Below the pieces are notes generated by a model that saw only the letters and a program-made list of their open reading frames with translations, did no database searches and was not told the DNA's origin. The translations under genes were made by a program, and so were the position numbers. A stretch of DNA of 43,024 bases from a virus. The stretch spans positions 1-43,024 of the IMG/VR virus record IMGVR_UViG_3300046694_000088; one strand, given 5' to 3'. Shown here piece after piece: positions 21,665 to 31,490 of the stretch. Position 1 is the first letter of the stretch, and each line of letters starts with the position of its first letter.

Positions 21665-23377
21665 TTATGACCTAATTTGCATTACGGATGCTCTGACCGT
21701 GAGCGTCAAAGCTGCTGAGTGTAAATTCTCTACCAAGAAATGAACAGTAGAACCACTAATGTATTGGGATACGATACGATGAGGTCCTGCACCTGGGGCA
21801 ATACCAGGGGTAACGCAGGCGCCAAATGAGATGGCTTTGCCCATTGGTATAGATACATCCATCGTTTGCCCTACCGGTATCGTAACAGACACGTTATTAG
21901 CCATTGCAGTTGTAAATCCCCATTCCGTCACCGAACTTGACGCTGTAACTTGGGTATAGAATGACATGGATGGGTTCACATAATGCGAGTTGCCGATATA
22001 GGTAGAGTCATTATCGCGATCATTCGCGACAAGCACTCCCTGAGTAATAGCTGATATGTCATGTATTTTAGTGCTGATACTGTGGTTATTTGTACTTATA
22101 GCGAGACCGATACGATAAGGCCACACACACATAACTCCGCCTGTTGTTGCTGATCCATTTTTTACATTGTTCTCGACCGTGATGTAGTTAGCGTATCCGG
22201 TAGGATCAAATACGATATATCCTCCTACGTTATCTTCAAAGTAATTGTTCCCGATCGTAATGCTGGTGCTATTTTTGAGGTAAATCGCAGTCCCTGAAAG
22301 ATTCTCAATTAAGTTGTGAATGATTCTAAGGCTCGCAGCATCTTCGCATTTGAGGAAATCTTTTCCGCTTTCAATGGTGCAGTCTGAAATAACCACATCT
22401 AAGAATATCGGAGAGTAGAAGTGCAACCCTTGTCCGCCGATCATGCGATTACGGCTAAACCGGTAGGACTGTGAGAAATTTGTTGAATAGAGAATAGAGT
22501 CACAATTTGTATATGAACTGTCCGAAGACGTTACGCGAATAAGTTTATTTCCGTTGTACACTGTAGTTCCAGCACCCGAAACGCTCTCTATTTCTAATCC
22601 GTTTATATAAATATCCCCAGTGTTTCGACTTACATTTGTTGAAGAAAACACAAAACCACTATCATTCTTTACAATTTTCCCGCCGTTATCTCCAAATATA
22701 TAAAGTGGAGTACGATCGGGTGAAGGTTCTTTATTGATCATTAATGTGTTTCCGGTAATATCGTAAGTTCTTCCTATTCTTAACGCCTGCTTGTTGTCAC
22801 AGGCATCATTTATAGCAGCTTGCAGTTTCTGATAATCCGATCCAGGATAGGTGTCAGGATTAATGGAAAGGTTGTTTATTTCTGTCGTTGTTTCCGCCAA
22901 CTGTTCGTCAATTTGATTTAACCTTACGTTAATCGTAGCGTCAGATATTGGGTTTAAGATAGTCGGGTCAATCTCGTTAGCTCCAACAACTCCAGCCTGA
23001 ATCATTCTGCGGCTAACCGAACTGTTCGCCATTTTCACTTCTGTAATCGTCCCATTCGCAATCTTCGCCGCTGTAACCACCAAATCAGCAAGCTTCGCCA
23101 GCGTGATTGAACCGTCTGCAATCTTATCGGCAGTGACCGCAAGCGCTGCAAGTTTGGAGTTAGTCACCGCCAAATTGCGAAGGTGACGCGTTACAATGGA
23201 CTGGTCAGGGATCGGCAGTTCCAAAGCTGTTACAAACGCTGTATAAATGTCTGCATTCGTGTTGATGGCTACGATCATTGCCGCAATCGCGGGGTCAACG
23301 ACTCCAGCGTCAGCGGTAAGCCCCGGTGATGTATTGGCGTATAGCGGTGTGATCTGGCTGTTATCTACGTATACCAT
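21665..23377 (-). CDS. Tail spike/fibre, right-handed beta-helix
   Basis: Codes for 570 residues. Residues about 70-125 are short fibre repeats (VTADKIADGSITLAKLADLV, then VTAAKIANGTITEVKMA) that form a trimeric shaft. A short coiled coil (NQIDEQLAETTTEINNL) precedes a pectate-lyase-like entry, PGSDYQKLQAAINDACDN, where phage spikes begin their beta-helix. Many short Asn/Ile/Gly strands follow (NLIENLSGTAIYLKNSTSIT). The C terminus (about 470-570) is a separate beta domain. It should bind, and perhaps depolymerise, a cell-surface polymer; catalytic residues cannot be named by eye. Confidence 0.75.
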   Translation of the reverse strand: MVYVDNSQITPLYANTSPGLTADAGVVDPAIAAMIVAINTNADIYTAFVTALELPIPDQSIVTRHLRNLAVTNSKLAALAVTADKIADGSITLAKLADLVVTAAKIANGTITEVKMANSSVSRRMIQAGVVGANEIDPTILNPISDATINVRLNQIDEQLAETTTEINNLSINPDTYPGSDYQKLQAAINDACDNKQALRIGRTYDITGNTLMINKEPSPDRTPLYIFGDNGGKIVKNDSGFVFSSTNVSRNTGDIYINGLEIESVSGAGTTVYNGNKLIRVTSSDSSYTNCDSILYSTNFSQSYRFSRNRMIGGQGLHFYSPIFLDVVISDCTIESGKDFLKCEDAASLRIIHNLIENLSGTAIYLKNSTSITIGNNYFEDNVGGYIVFDPTGYANYITVENNVKNGSATTGGVMCVWPYRIGLAISTNNHSISTKIHDISAITQGVLVANDRDNDSTYIGNSHYVNPSMSFYTQVTASSSVTEWGFTTAMANNVSVTIPVGQTMDVSIPMGKAISFGACVTPGIAPGAGPHRIVSQYISGSTVHFLVENLHSAALTLTVRASVMQIRS

Positions 23378-23378
23378 G

Positions 23379-24983
23379 TTAGCCCCCTATTCCCGATGAT
23401 GTTCCTTCTAACCTGTACCGGAGTATGGTCATAGGCTCGTCCCGGTCGTTTTTCATGAACAATTGAAAGTACTTGCCCTTCTTGTGTATCTTTCTGCGCT
23501 TGGCTTGGTTCACGTTGTCCGTGTAGTTGATGTTAGCCCATTGGCCCTCATTCCACGCGGTGACGTTCCATACGAATATTTCCGTCTTAATGGCGCTGTC
23601 TGCTTCAATTGCTCCCGCTCCGTACACCAGCTTGTAATCCAGAGAGGAAGGAACGTTCCACATCTGCGCTTCAAGGATCAGGTAGTGCAGGTAAGATGAT
23701 TCCCCGGTAAACTCTGCACTCAGCAGTCCCGTTGCAATCTCCATTTTTACCGTGGTTCCGCTGCTCTTGGCGACTTGATTCCAATCGCTGTACAGATCCT
23801 CGTCAAACGTGTGCAGAAGCCCCGTAGTGTTGCCGAAGTACATTCCACCTTGGAACTCTGTGAAGGACTTCGTAGACCACGGCAAACGCCACACGTACCA
23901 CTCTTGATTCTGTGTGTCAAAGTTGAACACGTAATGTGTGGTATCCCGGTCAATCGCCAGCTTGAAGCGTCCGGTCAATGAATCGAACGTAGCCACCGCA
24001 GCGGACTTTTCTGCTTCTGTGAATCCGTATTTGTTAAAGTCGATCTTATTGTCCATCAAGTTGCGCGTGCTGTACTGACGTGTGCCGCTTGTTTCAACGT
24101 TGTCGATACCTGTGTCGAATATTTCATTCACGCCGTTGTCAGACAAGTACACCACCGTCTGCTGACCTGTAGGATAGGTGATCTTGCAGAAGCCTCTCGA
24201 TGATATGTTGCCGTTGTTGGTGTTCAGGTAAAGGTTTGCTTTAAACGGCACGTCCGTTGACACGCCATCGTCAAACGTCTCACCGGAGATCACGCCCCAC
24301 CCTCTGCGCATAGGGATTAAGCAAAGTCCACCGAACGCCACGCCCGGACCTGTTACATAGTCGTTATCACGGATGAATCGGAAGTACTGCACACTGCCTG
24401 GGAAATAGTCGTAATGGTAACGCTTGGAGTACCACATCAGGTCTGTTCCGTCTGAGACAAATACATGACCTGTGAATATCCAGATGTACTTGATTCCCCG
24501 CGCATTGATCGTTGCCAAACTGTTAGCCGGGAGTGGCAATGTATCATCCGCCGCAGGAACTACGTTAGAAACCGCTGTTCCGTTGTACTCTTGTAAGCTT
24601 CCACCGCTGGTTAACAGTAGCCGGGAAACGTCTGCAAAGTCTGTGTACCCCACTCCAAACACGCTTGAAGAGGTGAAAGCGTTCGTCATGGTCTGTCCTG
24701 TCAGAACACCCGCAGAGTACTTGTACAGTGTACTCCCCGATACGGCGTATAAGTCAGGCGCTACGCTTGATGCTGACGCTTTGTATGGTATGAGGTATGT
24801 TAATGGTCCACCTAGTGCTGTTGTGGTCACAGGGACGCTTCCAGGGCGCTTTCCGATGGTGTTTACGGACTTCAGACAAGCATCCATTGCGAGACGGTGC
24901 GCGCCTTGTGGTAGCTGAGCCGGATTCAGCGCTGAGTTCATGCCAAGTGATGGTAAAATCTCGATTGCGAAAGGGGTTTCCAT
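23379..24983 (-). CDS. Tail nozzle/hub protein (P22 gp10-like position)
   Basis: Codes for 534 residues, almost all beta, with recurring short blades containing Tyr and Trp (DGTDLMWYSKRYHYDYFPGS; NFDTQNQEWYVWRLPWSTKS), as in a beta-propeller. It begins at the end of an adaptor gene and precedes the spike, the position of P22 gp10 or T7 gp12 (tubular B), which form the tube below the portal. The C-terminal part (about 420-534) looks like a separate jelly-roll-like domain. Confidence 0.7.
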   Translation of the reverse strand: METPFAIEILPSLGMNSALNPAQLPQGAHRLAMDACLKSVNTIGKRPGSVPVTTTALGGPLTYLIPYKASASSVAPDLYAVSGSTLYKYSAGVLTGQTMTNAFTSSSVFGVGYTDFADVSRLLLTSGGSLQEYNGTAVSNVVPAADDTLPLPANSLATINARGIKYIWIFTGHVFVSDGTDLMWYSKRYHYDYFPGSVQYFRFIRDNDYVTGPGVAFGGLCLIPMRRGWGVISGETFDDGVSTDVPFKANLYLNTNNGNISSRGFCKITYPTGQQTVVYLSDNGVNEIFDTGIDNVETSGTRQYSTRNLMDNKIDFNKYGFTEAEKSAAVATFDSLTGRFKLAIDRDTTHYVFNFDTQNQEWYVWRLPWSTKSFTEFQGGMYFGNTTGLLHTFDEDLYSDWNQVAKSSGTTVKMEIATGLLSAEFTGESSYLHYLILEAQMWNVPSSLDYKLVYGAGAIEADSAIKTEIFVWNVTAWNEGQWANINYTDNVNQAKRRKIHKKGKYFQLFMKNDRDEPMTILRYRLEGTSSGIGG

Positions 24984-24986
24984 GGG

Positions 24987-25643
24987 TTAACCTCCAAATA
25001 TCGCGTCAATCCGCGCAAGTGAAGGTACAAAGCCGCCGCTAGAAGTCCCGCGACCGTCAATCGTTGCCTGTTCAGCGACTTTCAAGTGCTGTGCAGCAAG
25101 GTTGTAGTAATGGGTGGACAGGTCTTTTGCACTCGGTCGGCTTTCCATTACCAGTGCAGCGACAAAGTAACACAGCCCCATCTCTCCTGCGTCCGGGAAG
25201 TCAATGACACTGCTTAACGATGATACGGTGCTAGGGTATTTCAGATATTGCAGCGTGTAGTTTCCTGCCGGAAGTGGGTTGGTAACATGTGAAAAACCCT
25301 TGATGTGTATACGTGTATTGGTGGACTCTCTCCACCAGCCTCGGGTATCAGCGAAGGACACTCGTTTCTGTGTATCTCTGCCTTGCGGGTCCAAGATTCG
25401 AAGCGGTGCATAGATGTCTGTGATGTCTACACCGCCGATCTGGAATATCGCATAATCATCAGACGAGATATACAGCGCGTCAGAGTCTTTCTCCTGGTAG
25501 GCTACCCCCGCCAGTCTCCGTAATGCACGGGTGACGTAATCGAAAATGTAACTGTTCTGTACCGATTCTTCATCCCCGATTTCTTCAAGAAAAGATTCGA
25601 CAAGCTTCCGAACCATCGGCACTAAATTTGCTGCGGTTAGCAT
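24987..25643 (-). CDS. Head-tail adaptor protein 2
   Basis: Codes for 218 residues, helical at both ends with a beta-rich middle (YISSDDYAIFQIGGVDITDI; YTLQYLKYPSTVSSLSSVID), the fold layout of the gp4/tubular A family. It overlaps the previous gene by one base. Two consecutive related-looking genes in this position suggest a portal-adaptor and a second ring. Assigned by context and pattern rather than by a motif. Confidence 0.6.
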   Translation of the reverse strand: MLTAANLVPMVRKLVESFLEEIGDEESVQNSYIFDYVTRALRRLAGVAYQEKDSDALYISSDDYAIFQIGGVDITDIYAPLRILDPQGRDTQKRVSFADTRGWWRESTNTRIHIKGFSHVTNPLPAGNYTLQYLKYPSTVSSLSSVIDFPDAGEMGLCYFVAALVMESRPSAKDLSTHYYNLAAQHLKVAEQATIDGRGTSSGGFVPSLARIDAIFGG

Positions 25644-26230
25644 TACCAGTTCACCACCGTTCTACCTGTGCTTGATTTATTCTTGCGCTGCATGTCCATA
25701 ATAAACCCTGCTTTACCTTCATCCCAGCGTTTTAAGTATCTGTCTGACAGTGTCTTATCCTGAATGTTGAGGGTAGGGAGTAAAATGATCATCGCAGCAG
25801 CGTAAAACTGTAGTAAATCATGGTACTGCGGATCAATTTCCGGCACGTCTGAATCATCTACAAGCGTTGTGGCATACTTGTAATAGTAATGTGTCAGCGT
25901 TCGTGTTTCCTGCGGGTATGGTTTAAGGATGATGTTCCCTGCTTCGATGGCATATCCAAACTGGTTTGATGCGATATCCAGCAATGGGTAAGTCACAATG
26001 CACTCGTTCTGCTGCTGATACAACATTTCCCCGGGTGACTTGAAGTTCTCAGGGAGTGCGTATGTATCGGTAGAGGTCAGCACATTGATGGATTGCACCC
26101 CGCGAAGTCTAGCGCCGTCTACAAGTTGGCTCTGCGCGTCATTGATGAGGTCGTTCATGTGATAGGTCTCGGTGTACATTCCAGAGGTGGAACGGAACAC
26201 CCTTGCCCGTAGTTCTCCAAGTGTTGGCAT
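25643..26230 (-). CDS. Head-tail adaptor protein 1 (gp4/tubular A-like)
   Basis: Codes for 195 residues beginning MPTLGELRARVFRSTSGMYT and then MNDLINDAQSQLVDGARLRG, typical of short-tailed-phage adaptor proteins in which a first helix pair is followed by a beta sheet (IEAGNIILKPYPQETRTLTH, a common signature) and a final helix (YHDLLQFYAAAMIIL). Twelve copies dock below the portal and close the head. It stops where the next gene starts. Confidence 0.7.
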   Translation of the reverse strand: MPTLGELRARVFRSTSGMYTETYHMNDLINDAQSQLVDGARLRGVQSINVLTSTDTYALPENFKSPGEMLYQQQNECIVTYPLLDIASNQFGYAIEAGNIILKPYPQETRTLTHYYYKYATTLVDDSDVPEIDPQYHDLLQFYAAAMIILLPTLNIQDKTLSDRYLKRWDEGKAGFIMDMQRKNKSSTGRTVVNW

Positions 26231-26637
26231 TATACACCTCCAACGTATTTTGTCACGCCGCTCTCTCTGCCGTAGTCGTAAGCGTTCAGAAAAGCGTCTT
26301 TGGCTTCATGGGCGAAGTCTAAAGCAAGGTCTTTCATCTTGCGTTCTTCTTCCGCTTCCATAGCTTCTTCAGCTTCTTTAATGACCTGCTGTGCGGAGAA
26401 ACCTTGCACATGGATTTCGCGTATGCGGTCATACACCCGGGAGTCAAGGGAAGTAAGCCCGATCTGTGGGATCTTCATGATTGCCATTTCCATTACTCCG
26501 TCCATGATCAACCATGTTCCGTCTTTGGGATTCCACATCACATAGAGGTCAGGGTCGTATTCCTGCAACCGTTGTTCAATATTGTTGATGTCATTGATGA
26601 ATACTCTCTGATATCCTTGGTAATAATGTCTATTCAT
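26230..26637 (-). CDS. Conserved structural-module protein
   Basis: Codes for 135 residues. N-terminal alpha/beta (YVMWNPKDGTWLIMDGVMEM), then a strongly charged helix (QVIKEAEEAMEAEEERKMKD). It lies between coat and adaptor genes, and its ribosome site AGGAGG directly follows the T tract of the terminator at 26648-26672. Function unknown; probably head completion. Confidence 0.55.
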   Translation of the reverse strand: MNRHYYQGYQRVFINDINNIEQRLQEYDPDLYVMWNPKDGTWLIMDGVMEMAIMKIPQIGLTSLDSRVYDRIREIHVQGFSAQQVIKEAEEAMEAEEERKMKDLALDFAHEAKDAFLNAYDYGRESGVTKYVGGV

Positions 26638-26647
26638 ACGTCCTCCT

Positions 26648-26672
26648 AAAAAAGAAAGGGGCCGAAGCCCCT
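26648..26672 (-). terminator. Internal terminator after the coat gene
   Basis: Minus strand AGGGGC, TTCG loop, GCCCCT, then TTCTTTTTT. It stands directly behind the coat gene stop, within an otherwise continuous operon, and probably lets part of the transcripts end so that coat, scaffold and portal are made in excess over tail proteins. Confidence 0.8.
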
Positions 26673-26675
26673 GTA

Positions 26676-27860
26676 TTAGTAACCGGTTGGTACGTTGATG
26701 TCTTTCAGTGCAGCGTAAGCGTTACGAGCATGGCAGACCATAGTGTAGTACCAGAAAGCCGTGGCTTCATACTGCGGACTGTTAGCGACACGGGAGAACA
26801 TGGAGCCGTCTTCTTCCATCCAGTCTAGTTCAGAGGTCTGATACCAACCCAGATCGTCCCAGTTACCGGCATACACAGTCTTGTCAGCCATGTACTTGTC
26901 TACGATCATCGGCATACCATCAAATTCAAGAGCTTTGTAGCCGCCTTCCAAGTCCATTGGGTTCACATAGCGCTTATTTGCCGTGAGCAGGGCTTCGTAA
27001 GATGCCCGTACACCGTGACCAGCAGACAACCATTCTACCTTTTTACCGGATGCCAGATCCACAAAGTCAACCAATTGACGCAGGAGAGCATCAGAGATCG
27101 CGCGACCTGTTCCACTGTTACCCAAAATAGTTGATTTCCACCAGCTATAAGTGGCAACGTCCAGCCCTTGCAGCGTGGAAGTGTTGGAAATGATGCCACT
27201 CAATCCCATGGGGTCAAGGTTGTACGTGCCGGTAACTACCGCAAAGTCTGTAGCTGCTGTGGTAACGGCTGCACCTGAAATGGTAATTGTCTTACCTACT
27301 GGATCAATCGCTGTAACTGTACGTGCTGCAACGGATACCGCACCGCCAGAAGTCATAATATCAATGATCTGATTGATGAAGAACGGTTTCACGTTATCAA
27401 CCACCAGCAAGTTCACCGTAGTGTTCACCGCAAAAGTAGCCAGTTTACCTGTACCGTCACCCATAGAAGCACGTTGTACGTAGTTCTTCATGTCGGTAAC
27501 GAGACCTTTAACTTCAGCCTCCATTTCCTTCAGGTACGTTGCAGAATCTTTCTTTGTGGCCTGAATCGAAGCATTGGACACCTGCAAGCGTCCGTGTACG
27601 TAGCCTACGTTGGCTGTAGAAGCCTTGTAGGACTGGTTGCCCGCAGTTGGCAGGGTGCCAGTTTCTGTACCCGATCCAACGCCGGAGTTACGTCCGAAGT
27701 GATGCGGCACTGACATGTTCTTACCGCCGCCTTGAATGGTTTCGACCTTCTGCATGAGCTTCATAACAAAATAGTTTGAACCGTTGTTGACCTGCTCCCG
27801 GATTTTCGGAAGGTAGTCCACTTTCAAAGCGTCTGCGATTGTTGTCAATGTTGCTGCCAT
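26676..27860 (-). CDS. Major capsid protein
   Basis: Codes for 394 residues. The N-terminal helix ([20 protein letters not shown]) and the [20 protein letters not shown] segment are typical of HK97-fold coat proteins; the long E-loop-like and spine-helix region ([20 protein letters not shown]) follows. About 165-225 form an inserted beta domain ([20 protein letters not shown]), like the I-domain insertions in P22-type coats. The end ([11 protein letters not shown]) is ordered. It is preceded by the scaffold gene, as usual. Confidence 0.8.
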   Translation of the reverse strand: MAATLTTIADALKVDYLPKIREQVNNGSNYFVMKLMQKVETIQGGGKNMSVPHHFGRNSGVGSGTETGTLPTAGNQSYKASTANVGYVHGRLQVSNASIQATKKDSATYLKEMEAEVKGLVTDMKNYVQRASMGDGTGKLATFAVNTTVNLLVVDNVKPFFINQIIDIMTSGGAVSVAARTVTAIDPVGKTITISGAAVTTAATDFAVVTGTYNLDPMGLSGIISNTSTLQGLDVATYSWWKSTILGNSGTGRAISDALLRQLVDFVDLASGKKVEWLSAGHGVRASYEALLTANKRYVNPMDLEGGYKALEFDGMPMIVDKYMADKTVYAGNWDDLGWYQTSELDWMEEDGSMFSRVANSPQYEATAFWYYTMVCHARNAYAALKDINVPTGY

Positions 27861-27874
27861 TATACATATCCCCT

Positions 27875-28651
27875 TTAGGTTTGATTGTTTGCCGCTATAC
27901 GGGCGGCTGCACGTTGTCTGATGTCATTCCAACTCATTTTACTGGTGTCTTCTACGATCGTTCCTGGAGCGCCAGAACCTTCTACTCTTGGAGCGGTTTT
28001 GCTTTGCAGGTACTCTTTGACTGCGGATTCTTTGGCGGTTGTCAGTTGCTGCTCCAGCTCATCCGCTTTCATGGCTTTATACGCCACATTGAAGCTCTTT
28101 TCAGGCTTCGCAGGGTCATAAGGTAGTTCGTTCTCCACCATAAAGGCGTTCAGCTTTGCAGCATCAATGCCTTTGTCCTTCACGAATCCTTCCAGCGTGT
28201 TGAAATATGCAGATATGCGTTGTTCTTCTTGCTGTTTGTGTTCCAATTCGTCCACTTTCGCGGCTTTCTGCTCCAAGGTTTCAAGCCGCTTTTGCATTTC
28301 AGGAGAGATTTGATTATCCTCTGCTCGGGCCTGAAGCTTGCTCATTTCGATTTGTTCTTTGAGCGTGAGCGCGTCAGCCCCGTTGATCTCTTGCAGGTAC
28401 TGGCTCAGCTCTTTATGCGTGTCATAATCCTTGTACTTCTCGTTGACCTCTGCATCCCATTTGCTACGTTCAGCAGCGAGACGTTTGGCAAAGGCTTTTT
28501 CAAAGTTGTTCTGTTTCGCAGGATCGGCGGCAACCTCTTCTTTAGCGCCCGTTTCGGATTCAGTGACAACTTCAGGTGTTTCGTTGGATGTCTCGGCGGC
28601 AGACACATCTTCTACGCCCGTTTGTTCAATGATTTCGTCTTCCATGTTCAT
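27875..28651 (-). CDS. Capsid scaffolding protein
   Basis: Codes for 258 residues from the ATG after AAAGGGGAAC; the frame to 28696 lacks a site. Acidic disordered start ([20 protein letters not shown]), then long coiled coil (about 65-215: [40 protein letters not shown]) and a short C-terminal coat-binding-like end ([18 protein letters not shown]) with basic residues. This is the usual scaffold build: it directs procapsid assembly and leaves. It sits between portal and coat. Confidence 0.75.
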   Translation of the reverse strand: MNMEDEIIEQTGVEDVSAAETSNETPEVVTESETGAKEEVAADPAKQNNFEKAFAKRLAAERSKWDAEVNEKYKDYDTHKELSQYLQEINGADALTLKEQIEMSKLQARAEDNQISPEMQKRLETLEQKAAKVDELEHKQQEEQRISAYFNTLEGFVKDKGIDAAKLNAFMVENELPYDPAKPEKSFNVAYKAMKADELEQQLTTAKESAVKEYLQSKTAPRVEGSGAPGTIVEDTSKMSWNDIRQRAAARIAANNQT

Positions 28652-28726
28652 GTTCCCCTTTCTATGCGGCGACCATAGATGATTAACGCCCGACAAAGTG
28701 TGAAGATGAGTGAGGGGCTAGAAGTC

Positions 28727-30832
28727 TCAGCTAACCCCTGTCTTGATGGCTGCCATGTTCATGGCGTTTTGTGCTTTCATGCTCTCTTGCTCCATGGCGT
28801 TTGCATGGTCTTGCTGTTTACCTTCTTGCTCTTTCTGTGATTCCTTGTCTTCCTGCGCCGCCTGTGCTTCCATCTCCGCTTGTTGCTGTGAGATGATAGG
28901 CGCTTGTAATGCCGCTTCGTGTTCAGCCACGTGAGCGTCAACCAGAGCCTGTATAGGCGGCGGTAGTTCTTCATAGGCTGTCGATTTACGGAAGATGTTG
29001 TGGTTGTATATGTGAATTTCGTGGTCGTAGAAGTCGCGAACAATTGGAGCGCCGGGAATCGGCTGCATCTGCATGCCCATCATGGCGGGATCAAGGCCCA
29101 TCTGCTGCATTTCCATCATTTGCTGCTGCTGTTCTGCCATCTGCACCGCTTGCGGGTCTTGTGCCATTCGCTCAAATATCTTGTTCTCCATCTTGGACTT
29201 GTTCTCGTCCAGTTGGTTTTGCTCAAACAGTTCATTCGCATCACCAAGGCCCATCAGCTTCAGGAAGGCGTTAGCGTCAGGCAATCCCTGCTTGTTCACA
29301 ATCGCTCCTGCGGTCCAGAGGGACATGATACGGTCCTGCTGTGCGGACTTCATTTCCGGTAAGCTGGAACCCTGCACGATGTTGATATCTTCTTCCCCAC
29401 TGAGGTCAGAACCGGTGAACGCCACAATTTCAATTTCATTGTCCGGTCCAAGTATTTTGCCCATACGTTCTTCGGTGTAGTGTTTCTTCATGAGCCGCAG
29501 TACGCGCTTCAGCAGCTTCTTCATCCCGCGTTCGTAGTTCTGTGAGCTAACGGCAAGCTTCTCGTTCTCTTGTTCGACCATCAGCGCCAGTCCAGAAGCA
29601 GTGTCAAGTCCTGCCGGTAGTCTGCCGGTGGTGATTTCTCTTGCTCCGCTCATGTCGTCAATCAAGCGGTTGTAGTACTCAATGATGCGGTCAAACCCGT
29701 TCGGTACATCTGCGCCGGGGATGCGTTCCACTTTACCGCCGTTTGTCGGGTTGTAATGGATAATGCCGCTGATTTCATCGTTCAGTTCTTCTTCATCCAC
29801 GCCAGAGCCAAGAGGAACAGCCCATTTGGTTGCGCCCATCTTCTTCATGTTGGTGGAGAACATGGTAAGTGCAATGTTCAAGCCGCGCTGTATCGGAAGC
29901 ATGGACTCAATGAACGCCTTATACTTCACAGATCCCGGCACCGGAATGTCACCAAACAGGATGTAAGGGATTTCCCCGGCGTTGTCGTCCTTGTCTAAGA
30001 ACTCCATGCGGGTAGTGGTGACCTTCAGCCCGTTCGGGTACTTCTTGCAGGGCTTCATCCATAACTCTCTGACCATAACCATGTTTTTGTTCTTGCGGGT
30101 GGTGTCGTTATAGCCGATGTTCCCGTTCGTAATGTCGAAGGATGGCTGGTATGTAACGGTATCATCTGGGGCAACCTCTTTACCGTACTTCTCTTTGACG
30201 TAATCAATGTCACGAGGCTTTTCTTCCACTACCCAGCGGATTTCATCTTCTGTCGTAGCGGCTGGATCAATGTACAATGTAAGCGGGTCACATACGCGCC
30301 ATTCGATTTCACCCGTGTTGATCGGATTCATTTCCTTCTCGTATCCCGGTTCATCCTCGCTTGGCGTGATGTCCTTACCCGCTTCTGGGTTGAAGTATAC
30401 TTTAGCAGCACAATAAGCTTTCACGTTGCCATTCAGGAAGATATCCCGTGTCTTCAGATCGCCCTCTTGTTCGTCCCACCATACATGCAGGAATTTCGTG
30501 CCGGCTTTGGCTACCTCTGCACGGTCTTGGTCGTTCGTATCTGGCACCACATCGTATTTAATGCGGTTCTTCGTCTGCTTGGCAAGCTTGGTCATAACAC
30601 GCGGTTGTAACACGTTGTGTGTGATGCGCTCTTGTCCATCATGCGGGAGCGTCCTCACGGTGCGTGTGGAGTTGTCCCATCCGATCCACTGGTTGGAAAT
30701 GTAGTAGTTGAGATTAATGAGAATCTGCTTCCGTGTGGCGTTGTCTTCGCCTAACTTCAGCAGGTCGCCTACCTTGCCCACCCAATCCGATTCCGTCATT
30801 TGCTTCTCTGCGGATTTATTGAATACTGCCAA
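28727..30832 (-). CDS. Portal protein, P22-like
   Basis: Codes for 701 residues, close to the P22 portal (725) and much longer than siphophage portals. N-terminal part has LNYYISNQWIGWDNSTRTVR, then HNVLQPRVMTKLAKQTKNRI, a pattern common in the P22-like portal family. The stem and crown follow (DDMSGAREITTGRLPAGLDT near 400 is the conserved clip/stem region). The C-terminal 120 residues are Gln/Glu-rich helix (AQAAQEDKESQKEQEGKQQD), matching the long coiled-coil barrel of P22-type portals. Twelve copies form the DNA channel and dock the terminase. Confidence 0.85.
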   Translation of the reverse strand: MAVFNKSAEKQMTESDWVGKVGDLLKLGEDNATRKQILINLNYYISNQWIGWDNSTRTVRTLPHDGQERITHNVLQPRVMTKLAKQTKNRIKYDVVPDTNDQDRAEVAKAGTKFLHVWWDEQEGDLKTRDIFLNGNVKAYCAAKVYFNPEAGKDITPSEDEPGYEKEMNPINTGEIEWRVCDPLTLYIDPAATTEDEIRWVVEEKPRDIDYVKEKYGKEVAPDDTVTYQPSFDITNGNIGYNDTTRKNKNMVMVRELWMKPCKKYPNGLKVTTTRMEFLDKDDNAGEIPYILFGDIPVPGSVKYKAFIESMLPIQRGLNIALTMFSTNMKKMGATKWAVPLGSGVDEEELNDEISGIIHYNPTNGGKVERIPGADVPNGFDRIIEYYNRLIDDMSGAREITTGRLPAGLDTASGLALMVEQENEKLAVSSQNYERGMKKLLKRVLRLMKKHYTEERMGKILGPDNEIEIVAFTGSDLSGEEDINIVQGSSLPEMKSAQQDRIMSLWTAGAIVNKQGLPDANAFLKLMGLGDANELFEQNQLDENKSKMENKIFERMAQDPQAVQMAEQQQQMMEMQQMGLDPAMMGMQMQPIPGAPIVRDFYDHEIHIYNHNIFRKSTAYEELPPPIQALVDAHVAEHEAALQAPIISQQQAEMEAQAAQEDKESQKEQEGKQQDHANAMEQESMKAQNAMNMAAIKTGVS

Positions 30833-30847
30833 GCCCTCACCCCCTTT

Positions 30848-31036
30848 CTATGCAAACAGCTTGTTGTATGCTTCCTCTACACTCTCAGTAACAGCAAACT
30901 CATAACCGGCAGCATTGATCAATGTTAGGTGCGTATAGTTCATTGTTGTGTTTTGTGCAATGAACGAAACATTTGCAGGATTGATGTATACCACTCGCAC
31001 ACCGTCACGGTGATATTGATGTAGTCCTACCATCAT
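30848..31036 (-). CDS. Small protein resembling FlbD
   Basis: Codes for 62 residues (an internal ATG one codon later is equivalent). The pattern VVYINPANVSFI, THLTLINAAGYEFAVTESVE, EAYNKLF resembles the small FlbD-type fold (asparagine-lined strand, then VKES-VEEV helix). In a phage head module its role is unknown. The similarity is by eye. Confidence 0.5.
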   Translation of the reverse strand: MMVGLHQYHRDGVRVVYINPANVSFIAQNTTMNYTHLTLINAAGYEFAVTESVEEAYNKLFA

Positions 31037-31251
31037 TCGGCCTTCCTTGGTCTGCCACCTTTATTCCTTGGCTTGTCCTCTTCCAGTTCAGTAACGGTGA
31101 TCTCACATCCCGGGATAACCACCTCAGTGATCTGTACAGGCAAGAACGCGAACTGCGGGTCTATATCTGCCTTGCGCTCGTCCATGTCCTCTAGCGAGTC
31201 CGCAGCGGCGTATTCAACGGTGTTGCCAATCTCCAGTTTGAACAGTCTCAT
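31033..31251 (-). CDS. Small protein with AT-hook-like tail
   Basis: Codes for 72 residues. Two beta-rich halves (LFKLEIGNTVEYAAADSLED; VQITEVVIPGCEITVTELEE) and a basic end NKGGRPRKAE, which contains the GRP core of an AT-hook, a minor-groove DNA-binding element. It overlaps both neighbours by a few bases in the terminase-portal string. DNA binding is inferred from the tail only. Confidence 0.55.
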   Translation of the reverse strand: MRLFKLEIGNTVEYAAADSLEDMDERKADIDPQFAFLPVQITEVVIPGCEITVTELEEDKPRNKGGRPRKAE

Positions 31252-31490
31252 TACACAACCTCCAATGTATTTGGCTCTTTCGCCGGTTCTTTGCTGGCCT
31301 TAATCACTCGTACCTCTGCTTGCTTCAAGTGGTCGAAGCTTGGAGCCTGGATACGGTCCAGCAGCTGCTGCCGTTCTTTGTTCCAGTGTTCCCGCTCCGT
31401 ATCAAACGACTTGCACCGCTGATCATCATAGCGCATGTACGCCAGTGTGATTACGATGCAGGTACAGCCTAGTATAATCATGCTCATCAT
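31251..31490 (-). CDS. Small single-pass membrane protein
   Basis: Codes for 79 residues. The N terminus is a membrane segment (MMSMIILGCTCIVITLAYMR), the rest a charged helix (SFDTEREHWNKERQQLLDRI). It overlaps the terminase stop by ATGA. It has the look of an i-spanin or membrane anchor, but there is no outer membrane in a Gram-positive host and it is not in the lysis cassette. Function unknown. Confidence 0.55.
   Translation of the reverse strand: MMSMIILGCTCIVITLAYMRYDDQRCKSFDTEREHWNKERQQLLDRIQAPSFDHLKQAEVRVIKASKEPAKEPNTLEVV

Noticed and set aside
28681-28726. GC-rich inverted sequence after the portal gene as a terminator
   Set aside because: Imperfect stem with a long loop and no T tract; transcription must continue into the scaffold and coat genes.
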